Shown here one piece after another: positions 20,155 through 31,204 of a stretch of DNA of 64,000 bases. Numbering within the stretch: the first letter of the stretch is position 1; every line of letters begins with the position of its first letter. Under the pieces are notes generated by a model. It was not told the origin of the DNA. It did no database searches and worked only from the letters and a program-made list of their open reading frames with translations. The stretch spans positions 41,430 through 105,429 of the forward strand of contig NZ_AMZB01000101.1 in the NCBI RefSeq assembly GCF_000313755.1, given 5' to 3'. The stretch comes from Pseudomonas nitroreducens TX1 (GTDB lineage: Bacteria; Pseudomonadota; Gammaproteobacteria; Pseudomonadales; Pseudomonadaceae). The position numbers and the translations under genes are program-made.

Positions 20155-20166
20155 ATTGGATCCAAT
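20155..20166. promoter_or_regulatory. VanR operator, vanA side
   Basis: Perfect palindrome ATTGGATCCAAT, just downstream of a TTGACA box. Repressor bound here would occlude the vanAB promoter. Confidence 0.85.
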
Positions 20167-20192
20167 AACAACCAAAAGATGAGGGTCGCCCC

Positions 20193-21248
20193 ATGTTCCC
20201 GAAGAATGCCTGGTACGTCGCCTGCACTCCCGACGAGATCGCCGAGAAGCCCCTGGGGCGGCAAGTGTGCGGCGAGAAGATGGTTTTCTACCGTGGCGCC
20301 GAGGGCCGCGTGGCCGCGCTGGAAGACTTCTGCCCGCACCGTGGCGCACCGCTGTCGCTGGGCTTCGTCGAGGACGGCAAGCTGATCTGCGGCTACCACG
20401 GCCTGGCGATGGGCTGCTCGGGCCACACCGAGTCCATGCCCGGCCAGCGCGTGCGTGGCTTCCCGGCGATCCGCACGTTCGCCGTGGAAGAACGCTACGG
20501 CTTCATCTGGGTCTGGCCGGGCGACGCCGCCCAGGCGGACCCGGCGCTGATCCACCACCTGGAATGGGCCGACAACCCGGACTGGGCCTATGGCGGCGGC
20601 CTGTACCACATCCAGTGCGACTACCGGCTGATGATCGACAACCTCATGGATCTCACCCACGAGACCTACGTGCACGCCAGCAGCATCGGCCAGAAGGAAA
20701 TCGACGAGGCGGCGCCCAGGACCCGCGTGGAAGGCGACGAGGTGATCACCGAGCGGCACATGGAGAATGTCATGGCCCCGCCGTTCTGGCGCATGGCCCT
20801 GCGCGGCAACGGCCTGGCCGACGACGTGCCGGTGGACCGCTGGCAGATCTGCCGCTTCACTCCGCCCAGCCACGTGCTGATCGAGGTGGGCGTGGCCCAC
20901 GCCGGCCACGGCGGCTACCACGCGCCGGCGCAGCACAAGGCGGCGAGCATCGTGGTCGATTTCATTACCCCCGAGACCGAGACCTCGATCTGGTACTTCT
21001 GGGGCATGGCACGCAACTTCCAGCCGCAGGACGCTGCACTCACCGCGACCATTCGCGAGGGACAGGGAAAGATCTTCGGCGAAGACCTGGAGATGCTCGA
21101 ACGACAGCAGCAGAACCTGCTGCTCCATCCGCAACGGCAACTGCTGAAGCTGAACATCGATGCCGGCGGCGTGCAGTCGCGGCGCATCCTCGAACGGCTC
21201 TGCGAAGCCGAGCGACAGCCCGCCAGCGCCCTCATCGCCAGCGCCTGA
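20193..21248 (+). CDS. vanA: Vanillate O-demethylase oxygenase subunit
   Basis: 351 residues, Rieske non-haem iron oxygenase. Rieske ligands: C47/H49 (CPHRG) and C66/H69 (CGYHG). The mononuclear iron site is N150-LMDLTH156-ETYVH161. With VanB it demethylates vanillate to protocatechuate plus formaldehyde. The ATG at 20193 follows a GAGG ribosome site. A perfect VanR operator is 27 bp upstream, so vanillate-responsive derepression is expected. Confidence 0.95.
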   Translation: MFPKNAWYVACTPDEIAEKPLGRQVCGEKMVFYRGAEGRVAALEDFCPHRGAPLSLGFVEDGKLICGYHGLAMGCSGHTESMPGQRVRGFPAIRTFAVEERYGFIWVWPGDAAQADPALIHHLEWADNPDWAYGGGLYHIQCDYRLMIDNLMDLTHETYVHASSIGQKEIDEAAPRTRVEGDEVITERHMENVMAPPFWRMALRGNGLADDVPVDRWQICRFTPPSHVLIEVGVAHAGHGGYHAPAQHKAASIVVDFITPETETSIWYFWGMARNFQPQDAALTATIREGQGKIFGEDLEMLERQQQNLLLHPQRQLLKLNIDAGGVQSRRILERLCEAERQPASALIASA

Positions 21249-21300
21249 CCTCCTCACCCAGCGCCGGCCCGCGAGGCCGGCCAATCGCGAGAACACCGCC

Positions 21301-22245
21301 GTGCTAGACGTCGTCATTACCCGCCTGCAGCGGGAAACCCCGGACATCCTCAGCCTCGATCTGGCCCGCGCCGATGCAGGCCCGCTGCCCGCCTTCAGCG
21401 CCGGTTCGCACATCGACCTGCACCTGCCCAACGGACTGGTGCGCCAGTACTCGCTGTTCAACGCGCCGGAAGAAATCCATCGCTACCGAATCGCCGTGCT
21501 GCGCTGCAGCGACTCGCGCGGCGGATCACTCGCCGTGCACGAACTGGCCGCCGGCCAGACGCTGCGCATCGGCCCGCCGCGAAATCTATTCCCGCTCGCG
21601 GACGGCATCGGCCGGCGCCTGCTGCTGGCCGGCGGCATCGGCATCACGCCGCTCCTGAGCATGGCCGAGCACCTGGCCCGCCAGGGCGCCGAGTTCGAGC
21701 TGCACTACTGCGCCCGTTCGGCTGCGCAGGCGGCCTTCGTCGAGCACCTGGCGCAGTGCGAGTTCGCCACCCGCGTGCATTGTCATTTCGATGACGGCGA
21801 TCCGGCGCGCCACCTGGACGTGACGGCGCTGCTGGCGTCCCAGGCGAGCGACGCACAGCTCTATACCTGTGGCCCGGCCGGTTTCATGGCACACGTGCTG
21901 GAGAGCGCTCGCGCCCTGGGCTGGGACGAGTCGCGCCTGCACCACGAACATTTCGGCGCCGAAGCGGATGTCGGCGGCGAAGCCTTCGAGGTCCAGCTGG
22001 CGAGCAGTGGCCAGGTGGTGCGCGTGGAGGATGGGCAGAGCGTGGTGGAAGCGCTGCGCGGCATCGGCGTGGAGGTACAGGTGGCCTGCGAGCAGGGCAT
22101 CTGCGGCACATGCCTGACCCGCGTGCTGGACGGCGTGCCGGAGCACCGGGACCAGTACCTGACCGACGACGAACAGGCCGCCAACGACCAGTTCACCCCA
22201 TGTTGCTCGCGTTCGCGCAGCCCGCGCCTGGTGCTCGACCTCTAG
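21301..22245 (+). CDS. vanB: Vanillate O-demethylase reductase subunit
   Basis: 314 residues from GTG 21301 (VLDVVITRLQRETPDILSL); the start agrees with the length of known VanB proteins. It has a phthalate-dioxygenase-reductase order: FMN/FAD domain with RQYSLFN, NAD domain with YTCGPAGFM, and a C-terminal [2Fe-2S] (CEQGICGTC and a later CC). It passes NADH electrons to VanA. The gap to vanA is 52 bp with a weak GCGAGAA site. A GC-rich hairpin follows the stop. Confidence 0.93.
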   Translation: MLDVVITRLQRETPDILSLDLARADAGPLPAFSAGSHIDLHLPNGLVRQYSLFNAPEEIHRYRIAVLRCSDSRGGSLAVHELAAGQTLRIGPPRNLFPLADGIGRRLLLAGGIGITPLLSMAEHLARQGAEFELHYCARSAAQAAFVEHLAQCEFATRVHCHFDDGDPARHLDVTALLASQASDAQLYTCGPAGFMAHVLESARALGWDESRLHHEHFGAEADVGGEAFEVQLASSGQVVRVEDGQSVVEALRGIGVEVQVACEQGICGTCLTRVLDGVPEHRDQYLTDDEQAANDQFTPCCSRSRSPRLVLDL

Positions 22246-22248
22246 AGT

Positions 22249-22269
22249 GCCGCCGGGCCGGCCGGCGGC
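22249..22269 (+). terminator. GC-rich hairpin after vanB
   Basis: GCCGCCGG / CCGGCGGC stem directly after the vanB stop. No T-run, so the strength is uncertain. Confidence 0.4.
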
Positions 22270-22433
22270 GTGCTCGTTCGCCCTGCACGTGGCAGCCAGG
22301 CGCGGAGAGGGCTTGCGATATCCGCCGGGCGGCCTGAGCGTGCTGACGGCTATGGCTTCGCTCCTGCGAATCTGCCGGGACAGCCGCCGCGACAGGGGCA
22401 GAGGGCGCATCGACGGCGCCAGGACGACCGTTG

Positions 22434-23162
22434 CTATGACCGGTCGTTTTCCGTGGCCGCGGGCTTCTTCAGCACTGCCACACCCTCGCGCCGCGGATTG
22501 AAGTATTCGGCGTAGCGCAGGGTCGCGTTGGCGTGCTCGCGCATGATCGCCTCCGCCCTCGCGCCCTGGCCGTTGATCAGGGCGTCGTAGGCGGCGTGAT
22601 GCTGCTGGTGGGCGAAGTTGAAGCGCTGGTACTCGCGCTTGAGATTGTCGCGATCCACCGCCAGCGAGCTGACCGAGGCGAACGGCAGGTGGTCGTTGCG
22701 CGCCAGAGCCTCGGCGATGGCGCGGTTGCCGCTGGCCTCGATGATCGCCTGGTGAAAGCGCATGTTGAGGCTGTGGTACGCCTCCAGGTCCTCGGGCAGC
22801 ACGTGACCTTTGTCGAAGATGTGGTCCCCTTCGTCCAGGCAGGCCTGCAACAACGCCCGGGTATCCTGCGAAACGCCCCGCTCGGCGGCCTGGCGGGCCG
22901 CCAGGCCTTCCAGCACGCCACGCACTTCCACCGCACCGGAAATGTCTTGCTCGGTGACTTCGCGCACGGTGTAGCCACGGCTGCCGGCCTTGATCAGCAA
23001 GCCTTCCTGTTCAAGCGTGCGCAACGCCATGCGCACCGGCATGCGCGAAACCTGCAGGCGTTCGGCGGTGGGAATCTCGACGATTCTTTCACCGGCGGCC
23101 AACTCGCCGGAGGCGATCATCTTGCGCAGTTCAGCCAGCACGCGTTGGCCCGGTTTGCTCAT
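22434..23162 (-). CDS. vanR: GntR/FCD-family repressor VanR
   Basis: 242 residues. N-terminal GntR winged helix (about 5-70; GERIVEIPTAERLQVSRMPVR contains the recognition helix) and a C-terminal FCD domain with metal-binding His residues. The start at 23162 (MSKPGQRVLAELRK) is used because the 42-residue upstream extension has no domain character. It is convergent with vanB. VanR binds ATTGGATCCAAT-type sites and releases them with vanillate; such sites are at 19973 and 20155. Confidence 0.88.
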   Translation of the reverse strand: MSKPGQRVLAELRKMIASGELAAGERIVEIPTAERLQVSRMPVRMALRTLEQEGLLIKAGSRGYTVREVTEQDISGAVEVRGVLEGLAARQAAERGVSQDTRALLQACLDEGDHIFDKGHVLPEDLEAYHSLNMRFHQAIIEASGNRAIAEALARNDHLPFASVSSLAVDRDNLKREYQRFNFAHQQHHAAYDALINGQGARAEAIMREHANATLRYAEYFNPRREGVAVLKKPAATENDRS

Positions 23163-23265
23163 CGGAAGGCTCTTGTGGCGGGGGTGAGCGACGAATGATA
23201 ACGCGCACGGGGACGAATGGGCGGAAAACCGGGAGGGGCTTACCGCCCTGCGCGCGGGCAGCCCG

Positions 23266-24030
23266 TCACCCCTTGCGATGCACCGCAAACCCCGCCCAGG
23301 CCTGGCTCACGGGCATGATTTCCAGCGTGTTGATATTGATGTGTGGCGGCTGGTTCATGATCCAGTGGATGGTCTCGGCGATGTCCGCGGACTGGATCGG
23401 CTCAGCGCCGGCATAAGTCTTGTCGTACTTCGCCTGGTCACCGCCGAAGCGCACCAGGGAGAACTCGCTCTCGCACATGCCCGGCTCGAGGTTGGTGACG
23501 CGCACGCCGGTGCCCTCCAGGTCGCAACGCAGGTTCAGCGAGAACTGCTCGACGAAGGCCTTGGTCGCGCCGTAGACGTGGCCACCCGGATAGGGCCAGT
23601 GGCCGGCCACCGAGCCCAGGTTGAGGATGCTCGCGCCCGGGCCATGGGCGATCAGGCGCGGCAGCAGCAGGCGGGTCGCGTACATCAGGCCCTTGATATT
23701 GGTGTCGACCATGGTGTCCCAGTCATCCAGCTCGCACTCCTGCGCCGGGTCGGTACCCAGGGCGAGGCCGGCGTTGTTGATCAGGCCACGCAGCTTGGCG
23801 AATTTCTCCGGCAGGCTGTCCACGGCGGCGGTCATCGCCGCACGGTCGCGCACGTCGAGCACCAGCGGCAGCACGTCGGTCTGCGCGGAAAGCTCCTGGG
23901 CCAGCGCATTCAACCGCTCCTCGCGGCGGCCGGTGATCACCAGCGACCAGCCATCGCGGGCGAAACGCCGCGCACAGGCTTCGCCGAACCCGGAGGTGGC
24001 GCCGGTAATGAACAGGGTGGGAGTGGTCAT
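23266..24030 (-). CDS. Short-chain dehydrogenase, YdfG-like
   Basis: 254 residues. NADP-binding GATSGFGEACA near the N-terminus, NNAG motif, catalytic S and YGATK. YdfG-type enzymes oxidise L-allo-threonine, serine or 3-hydroxy acids. Its place next to vanR matches PAO1 PA4907; a direct role in vanillate metabolism is not shown by the sequence. It may be co-transcribed with vanR (103-bp gap). Confidence 0.85.
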   Translation of the reverse strand: MTTPTLFITGATSGFGEACARRFARDGWSLVITGRREERLNALAQELSAQTDVLPLVLDVRDRAAMTAAVDSLPEKFAKLRGLINNAGLALGTDPAQECELDDWDTMVDTNIKGLMYATRLLLPRLIAHGPGASILNLGSVAGHWPYPGGHVYGATKAFVEQFSLNLRCDLEGTGVRVTNLEPGMCESEFSLVRFGGDQAKYDKTYAGAEPIQSADIAETIHWIMNQPPHININTLEIMPVSQAWAGFAVHRKG

Positions 24031-24545
24031 CGCAGAGATCCTCTAACTGGGCGCCGCCGTCGCCGGTACCTGCCGGGGAATCATGCCGCGCGTGTTCTTG
24101 TCGGTCGGTCGAGCATAACAGCCCGAAACGGCCGCGTTGCGTTACAGCCGTGCTGGATAAAACCCGAACAGCCGCTGGAAATCCCCATGGCCACGGGGCT
24201 GCGGCGAGTTGCACCCACCTTGTCCACAGGCTGCTCCACGGATTCTGTGGGCAAGCGGCATCAGGGTCTGCCCCTGGACGATTTTCGAGCGCTCTGCCGC
24301 AGGCCGCGTCGCCGCTGCGCTGGAGGAGTTCTTCCCAAGGTTATCCACAGGTCTTTCAACGGCTGGCGGGGACAACTGTCAGAGATGCGGAACTTTTCCG
24401 CAGAGCCGTACCTGTCCATCCATACAGGGGTTGCAGGGCAATCGATCAGAAATCGAGCGGCGCTGGCGGGGCCTGCGGCCACGCGGTCCCGCAAGGTTCG
24501 CCCAGATGTTATCCACAGCGCCGCCCACAGAATTTCGGGACAACT
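24031..24545. other. Intergenic region with DnaA-box cluster
   Basis: 515 bp between the SDR gene and the cyclodeaminase gene with no supported gene. It holds two perfect DnaA boxes TTATCCACA (24341-24349, 24509-24517) and two one-mismatch variants: TTGTCCACA (24220-24228) and, on the other strand, TTGCCCACA (24246-24254). No AT-rich unwinding region is seen, so it is not oriC; a DnaA-titration or DnaA-regulatory locus is possible. Confidence 0.6.
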
Positions 24546-25469
24546 TCACTGCACGAGCAAGCGCGCCGCGATCAGGTCTTCCAGTGCATAACCCACCGAC
24601 TTGAACAGGGTGATCTCGCTATCGTCCCTGCGGGCGCCGCAACCTTGCAGCAGGTCGCTGAGCTGGTGGTGGATGGCGCTCTCGTCGATCACGCCTTCGC
24701 CCAGCGGAATCAGCAGATCGCCCGCCTCTTCCAGCGCGCCTTCGCGGGTGTCGACCACGATGCGCGCCCGCTGCACGGCTTCGCTGTCGGTCTCGCGCAT
24801 GCTGGGCAGGAAGGCGCCGACCAGATCGAGGTGGCAGCCCGAGCGCAGCCAGGCGCCGTGGACGATGGGTTCGCGGGAGGTGGTGACGCAGCTGATGCAG
24901 TCTGCCGCCGCAACAGCGCCGCGCAGATCGGCACAGGCGTGGACGGGATAGCCTTCGTCCTGCAGCCGCTTCACCAGCGCCTGCACCTTGTCCTCCTGGC
25001 GGCCCCAGACGGCAATGTCCTCGTACTCGCGCACCGAACTATGGGCACGGACCATGTGCGGCGCCAGGGTGCCGCTGCCGACCACCAGCAGCCGTCGCGC
25101 ATCGCGGCGCACCAGGTAATCGGCAGCCAGCGCGGAGGTACAGGCGGTGCGCCGGGCAGTCATTTCCGAAGCCTCCAGCATTGCCAGCGGGTGGCCAGTC
25201 TGTCCGTCGAACAGGCAGAACAAGGCGGCCACCGCCGGCAGGTTCTTCGCGCCGTTATTGGGGAATACGGTGACCAGTTTCACGCCGATGTCCTGCCCTG
25301 GCCGCCACACCGGCATGGTCAGCAGCGAGGCGTTTTCTGGCAATTCGTGGCAGCCGCGCACAGGGGCTTCGCACGCTCCAGCGAGGCCGATGCGCAGGGC
25401 TTCGATCAGTTGGGGATAACCCAGGCGTTCGGCGACGTCGGCGTTGGTGAGGAAGCGGAGGTCTTGCAT
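24546..25469 (-). CDS. Ornithine cyclodeaminase/mu-crystallin family enzyme
   Basis: 307 residues. N-terminal substrate-binding blocks (GVKLVTVFPNN) and a Rossmann domain (LVVGSGTLAPHMVRA, then DCISCVTTSREPIV). Family members include ornithine and lysine cyclodeaminases and ketimine (delta-1-piperideine-2-carboxylate) reductases, which produce proline or pipecolate. It lies downstream of the ABC operon and about 6 kb from pipecolate oxidase (AmaA), which favours a lysine/pipecolate role, but this is inference. It corresponds in position to PAO1 PA4908. Confidence 0.82.
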   Translation of the reverse strand: MQDLRFLTNADVAERLGYPQLIEALRIGLAGACEAPVRGCHELPENASLLTMPVWRPGQDIGVKLVTVFPNNGAKNLPAVAALFCLFDGQTGHPLAMLEASEMTARRTACTSALAADYLVRRDARRLLVVGSGTLAPHMVRAHSSVREYEDIAVWGRQEDKVQALVKRLQDEGYPVHACADLRGAVAAADCISCVTTSREPIVHGAWLRSGCHLDLVGAFLPSMRETDSEAVQRARIVVDTREGALEEAGDLLIPLGEGVIDESAIHHQLSDLLQGCGARRDDSEITLFKSVGYALEDLIAARLLVQ

Positions 25470-25492
25470 GGCACCTCTACGGGAGAAAGAGC

Positions 25493-25611
25493 CCCTCTCC
25501 CTAACCCTCTCCCTGAAGGGAGAGGGGACTGGATCGGAGCAGGAGAAACACGATGGTGTCAGCCGGCACGAACTGCTCCCTCTCCCTTCAGGGAGAGGGC
25601 TGGGGAGAGGG
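25493..25611. repeat. REPIN-like element A (CCCTCTCCC palindromes)
   Basis: Two inverted copies of a CCCTCTCCCT-n-AAGGGAGAGGG palindrome flanking a spacer of about 50 bp. It nearly matches element B at 32581 and is inverted relative to element C at 35270. Confidence 0.75.
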
Positions 25612-25624
25612 TGTACGCCCCAAC

Positions 25625-26337
<713 letters not shown>

Positions 26338-26341
<4 letters not shown>

Positions 26342-27209
26342 ACCAGCTCCTCTTCGTCCGCGCCGAGATAGGCGGCGATTACCTTGTCGTTGTGGCGAAT
26401 CTCGTCCGGCGCGCCACGGGCGATGACCACGCCGTGGTCGAGCACGATGATGTGGTCGGAGATGTTCATCACCATGCCCATGTCGTGCTCGATCAGCAGC
26501 ACAGTGATGCCGTGGTGGTCGCGCAGGTAGCGCACGATGCGCGCCAGCGCCTGGGTTTCCGCGGGGTTGAGGCCCGCGGCCGGTTCGTCCAGGCAGATCA
26601 GCTCGGGCCGCGTGCACATGGCGCGGGCGATCTCCAGGCGGCGCTGCTGCCCATAGGACATCTCGCCCGCCAGGCGGTTGGCGCAGTCCACCAGGTCCAC
26701 CACTTCCAGCCAGTAGAAGGCGTGGTCCAGCGCCTCGCTTTCCGCACGGCGGTAGCCGGGGGTGTTGAGCACACCGGCGATGAGGTTGCGGTTGACGAAC
26801 ATGTGCTGGGCCACCAGCAGGTTCTCCACCACCGACATCTCGCGGAACAGCCGGATGTTCTGGAAGGTGCGCGCAAGGCCCGCGCGGTTCACCAGGTGGG
26901 TGCCGCCGAACATCTTGTAGTAGAGGCGGTTGCCGAACCGCGCCGGGTTGACGAAGTCGCCGCCCTGGAACGGCTGGCCGAGCACCTTGATGACGTCGGT
27001 GGTGCCGCCCTGGGTATTGAGCAGGATGTTGCCGCCGGTGGCCTTGTAGAAACCGGTGAGGCAGTTGAACACCGTGGTCTTGCCGGCGCCGTTGGGGCCG
27101 ATCAGGGCGGTGATGGAGCCGCGCTCCACGTCGAGGTTGACGTCGTTGAGCGCCTTGATGCCACCGAAGTGCATCATCAGGTGTTCGACGCTGAGGATCT
27201 TGTCACCGC

Positions 27210-27213
<4 letters not shown>
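26338..27213 (-). CDS. livG: Branched-chain-type ABC transporter ATPase LivG
   Basis: 291 residues. Walker A GPNGAGKTT, signature MSYGQQRRLEIARA, Walker B LICLDEPAAGLNP, with the C-terminal extension typical of LivG. Its start overlaps the livM stop by 4 bases. It energises uptake of an amino acid; the specificity is set by the binding protein upstream. Confidence 0.93.
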
Positions 27214-28514
<1,301 letters not shown>

Positions 28515-28516
28515 GC

Positions 28517-29431
<915 letters not shown>

Positions 29432-29526
29432 GATTGGGTACTCACACAGACAGGGCAGGGAAGGCGGGCGGCAAGCGGGCTGAACGGCTCGTGACCGTCG
29501 CCGGGCAAGCGCCGACCTGCGGGGAT

Positions 29527-29553
29527 GCCGGCACCGCTCGTGGCGGTGCCGGC
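29527..29553 (-). terminator. Hairpin between binding-protein gene and livH
   Basis: GCCGGCACCGC / GCGGTGCCGGC with a 5-base loop. It may stabilise or partially terminate the binding-protein mRNA, giving more binding protein than permease, a common arrangement in ABC operons. Confidence 0.55.
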
Positions 29554-29590
29554 CAATCACACGGGGTGCGCAATCGCTGCTGCAAGGCCC

Positions 29591-29623
29591 GCTGCAACGA
29601 CCAGGCCGGCCTGGTCGCTGCAG
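29591..29623 (-). terminator. Second hairpin between binding-protein gene and livH
   Basis: Stem CGACCAGGCC / GGCCTGGTCG extended by GCTGCA...TGCAGC; lies 29 bases after the binding-protein stop. It shares the attenuation/processing role proposed for the hairpin at 29527-29553. Confidence 0.5.
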
Positions 29624-29651
29624 CCGGAGCCCCTCGACAGGAGCCGGCCCC

Positions 29652-30785
29652 TTACTTCTGTTTCTCCAACTGGTGGTACTTGCCCTTGTCGTCCCACTGG
29701 TAGACGACATAGTCGGAGACCTTCAGGTCGCCCTTCTCGTCCCACTCCTTCTTGCCCATGACGGTGTCGACCGGGTGGGTGTGCAGCCACTTGCTGGCCG
29801 CCTGGGGATCGTTCTTGCCCGCGCCGTTGAAGGCAGCGGCCAGCGCCTGCAGGGAGGCGTAGGCATAGAGGGTGTAGCCTTCAGGCTCGAAGCCGCTGGC
29901 GCGGAACTTGTCCACCACAGCCTTGCCTTCGGGAATCAGGCGCGGGTCGGCGCCGAAGGTCATCAGCACGTCCTTGGTGTATTGCGGGCCGCCAGCGGTG
30001 GTCACCAGTTCGTCGGTGACGATGCCGTCATCGGAGAAGAACACGGTGGTCAGGCCCTGCTCGCGCATCTGCCGGACCAGCGGGCCGGCTTCGGGGTGCA
30101 GGCCGCCGAAGAACACCACTTCCGCGCCCGAGGAACGGATCTTGGTGACCAGGGCGTTGAAGTCCTTCTCGCCGCGGGTCAGGCCCTCGTAGAGCACTTC
30201 GGTGACGCCCAGCTTGTTCAGCTGCGCCTTGGTCGCATCGGCCAGGCCCTGGCCGTAGGTGTCCTTGTCGTGGATCACCGCGACCTTCTTGGCCTTGAGC
30301 ACGTTGACGATGTAGTTGCCGGCGACCACGCCCTGCTGGTCGTCGCGGCCGCACATGCGGAACATCCCGGCAAGCCCGCGTTCGGTGACTTTCGGGTTGG
30401 TCGAGCCGGGGGTGATGGTGATGAGGCCGGCCTCGTCATACACCTCGGAGGCGGGGATGGTGTTGGAGGAACAGAAGTGGCCGACCACACCGATGGCCTT
30501 GTCCTGGTCGACCAGGCGGTTGGCGACTGCCACGGCCTGCTTCGGCTCACAGGCGTCGTCGGCCTTCACCAGCTTGATCTTCTCCCCGTTGACGCCACCG
30601 GCGGCGTTGATCGCCTCGGCCGCCATGTTGGCGCCGCGCCAGTACTGTTCCCCGAACGAGGCGTTAGCCCCGGTATGCGGTCCCGCGACGCCGATAACGA
30701 CATCGGCCTGCACTACGGAAGACATGCCCAGCGCGGTGGTTACCGCCAGAGCCAGAAAGCCTTTTCTGAAAATCTTCTGCGACAT
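29652..30785 (-). CDS. Periplasmic amino-acid binding protein of the liv-type ABC system
   Basis: 377 residues from ATG 30785 (MSQKIFRKGFLALAVTT), which has an AGGAG site; a 37-residue longer frame runs through the promoter. The signal peptide ends VVQA. The mature part starts DVVIGVAGPHTGANASFG, typical of LIV-binding (type I) proteins, with a paired Cys (C in DACEPK and GHFCSSN) as in Leu/Ile/Val-binding proteins. Substrate not identifiable by eye; the nearby pipecolate enzymes suggest a lysine-related substrate. It is first in the operon, behind a sigma-54 promoter. Confidence 0.9.
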   Translation of the reverse strand: MSQKIFRKGFLALAVTTALGMSSVVQADVVIGVAGPHTGANASFGEQYWRGANMAAEAINAAGGVNGEKIKLVKADDACEPKQAVAVANRLVDQDKAIGVVGHFCSSNTIPASEVYDEAGLITITPGSTNPKVTERGLAGMFRMCGRDDQQGVVAGNYIVNVLKAKKVAVIHDKDTYGQGLADATKAQLNKLGVTEVLYEGLTRGEKDFNALVTKIRSSGAEVVFFGGLHPEAGPLVRQMREQGLTTVFFSDDGIVTDELVTTAGGPQYTKDVLMTFGADPRLIPEGKAVVDKFRASGFEPEGYTLYAYASLQALAAAFNGAGKNDPQAASKWLHTHPVDTVMGKKEWDEKGDLKVSDYVVYQWDDKGKYHQLEKQK

Positions 30786-30880
30786 GGAGTTTTGCTCCTG
30801 AGGGTTTTTGTAATGGCGCGTTGTGTTTCTTGTTGGCGATTTCTCGTATAGCGATTGAACGACTAAGCGATTAATCAACA

Positions 30881-30895
30881 GCAAGCGGCGTGCCA
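30881..30895 (-). promoter_or_regulatory. Sigma-54 promoter of ABC operon
   Basis: Minus strand reads TGGCACGCCGCTTGC: TGGCACG, four bases, TTGC, exactly the -24/-12 consensus. It lies about 100 bp before the binding-protein ATG at 30785. Confidence 0.8.
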
Positions 30896-30965
30896 TTCGT
30901 TTTTGTTATTAACCAAGTCCTACAGCGAAAACAGCCAAAGCTGGCAGACATCAAGCGCTAGACAC

Positions 30966-31063
30966 GTGCAACCCTTCGATAGCACAAGGTGCAACCAATC
31001 AGGCGAAAGGGTGCAACCGCCCTTCCCGTGAGCTGGCATTTTCCAGCCACCACAGGCGCAACC
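30966..31063 (-). promoter_or_regulatory. Candidate enhancer sites (GTGCAACC repeats)
   Basis: Direct copies: GTGCAACC at 30966, GGTGCAACC at 30988, GGTGCAACC at 31010, GGCGCAACC at 31055. Spacing of 22-23 bp (last step 46) puts them on one DNA face, 70-170 bp upstream of the -24 box, as for a sigma-54 activator. The activator is unidentified. Confidence 0.6.
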
Positions 31064-31204
31064 CCAACCGTAACCATCGCTGTCACCGAACTGCACATCC
31101 GCGGTGCAGACCCATCGGGGTAACGCACCATAAGAGGCTAGACCAAAGTGCAGCGAGCGTTGGTGGGTCGAACCGGGGCGGCGCCCGCCCCGACCTGAAC
31201 GACC

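Larger units (their letters stand above)
30786..31204. other. Regulatory intergenic region before ABC operon
   Basis: 419 bp with no supported gene. It carries a sigma-54 promoter at 30881-30895 on the minus strand and four GTGCAACC-type repeats at about 30966, 30988, 31009 and 31055, spaced about 22 or twice 23 bp. Confidence 0.6.

Noticed and set aside
23163..23288. Extended N-terminus of VanR
   Set aside because: The extra 42 residues have no fold or conservation pattern and would precede a normal GntR start.
24220..24517. Chromosomal origin of replication
   Set aside because: No dnaA, dnaN, recF or gyrB neighbours and no AT-rich 13-mers, despite DnaA boxes.
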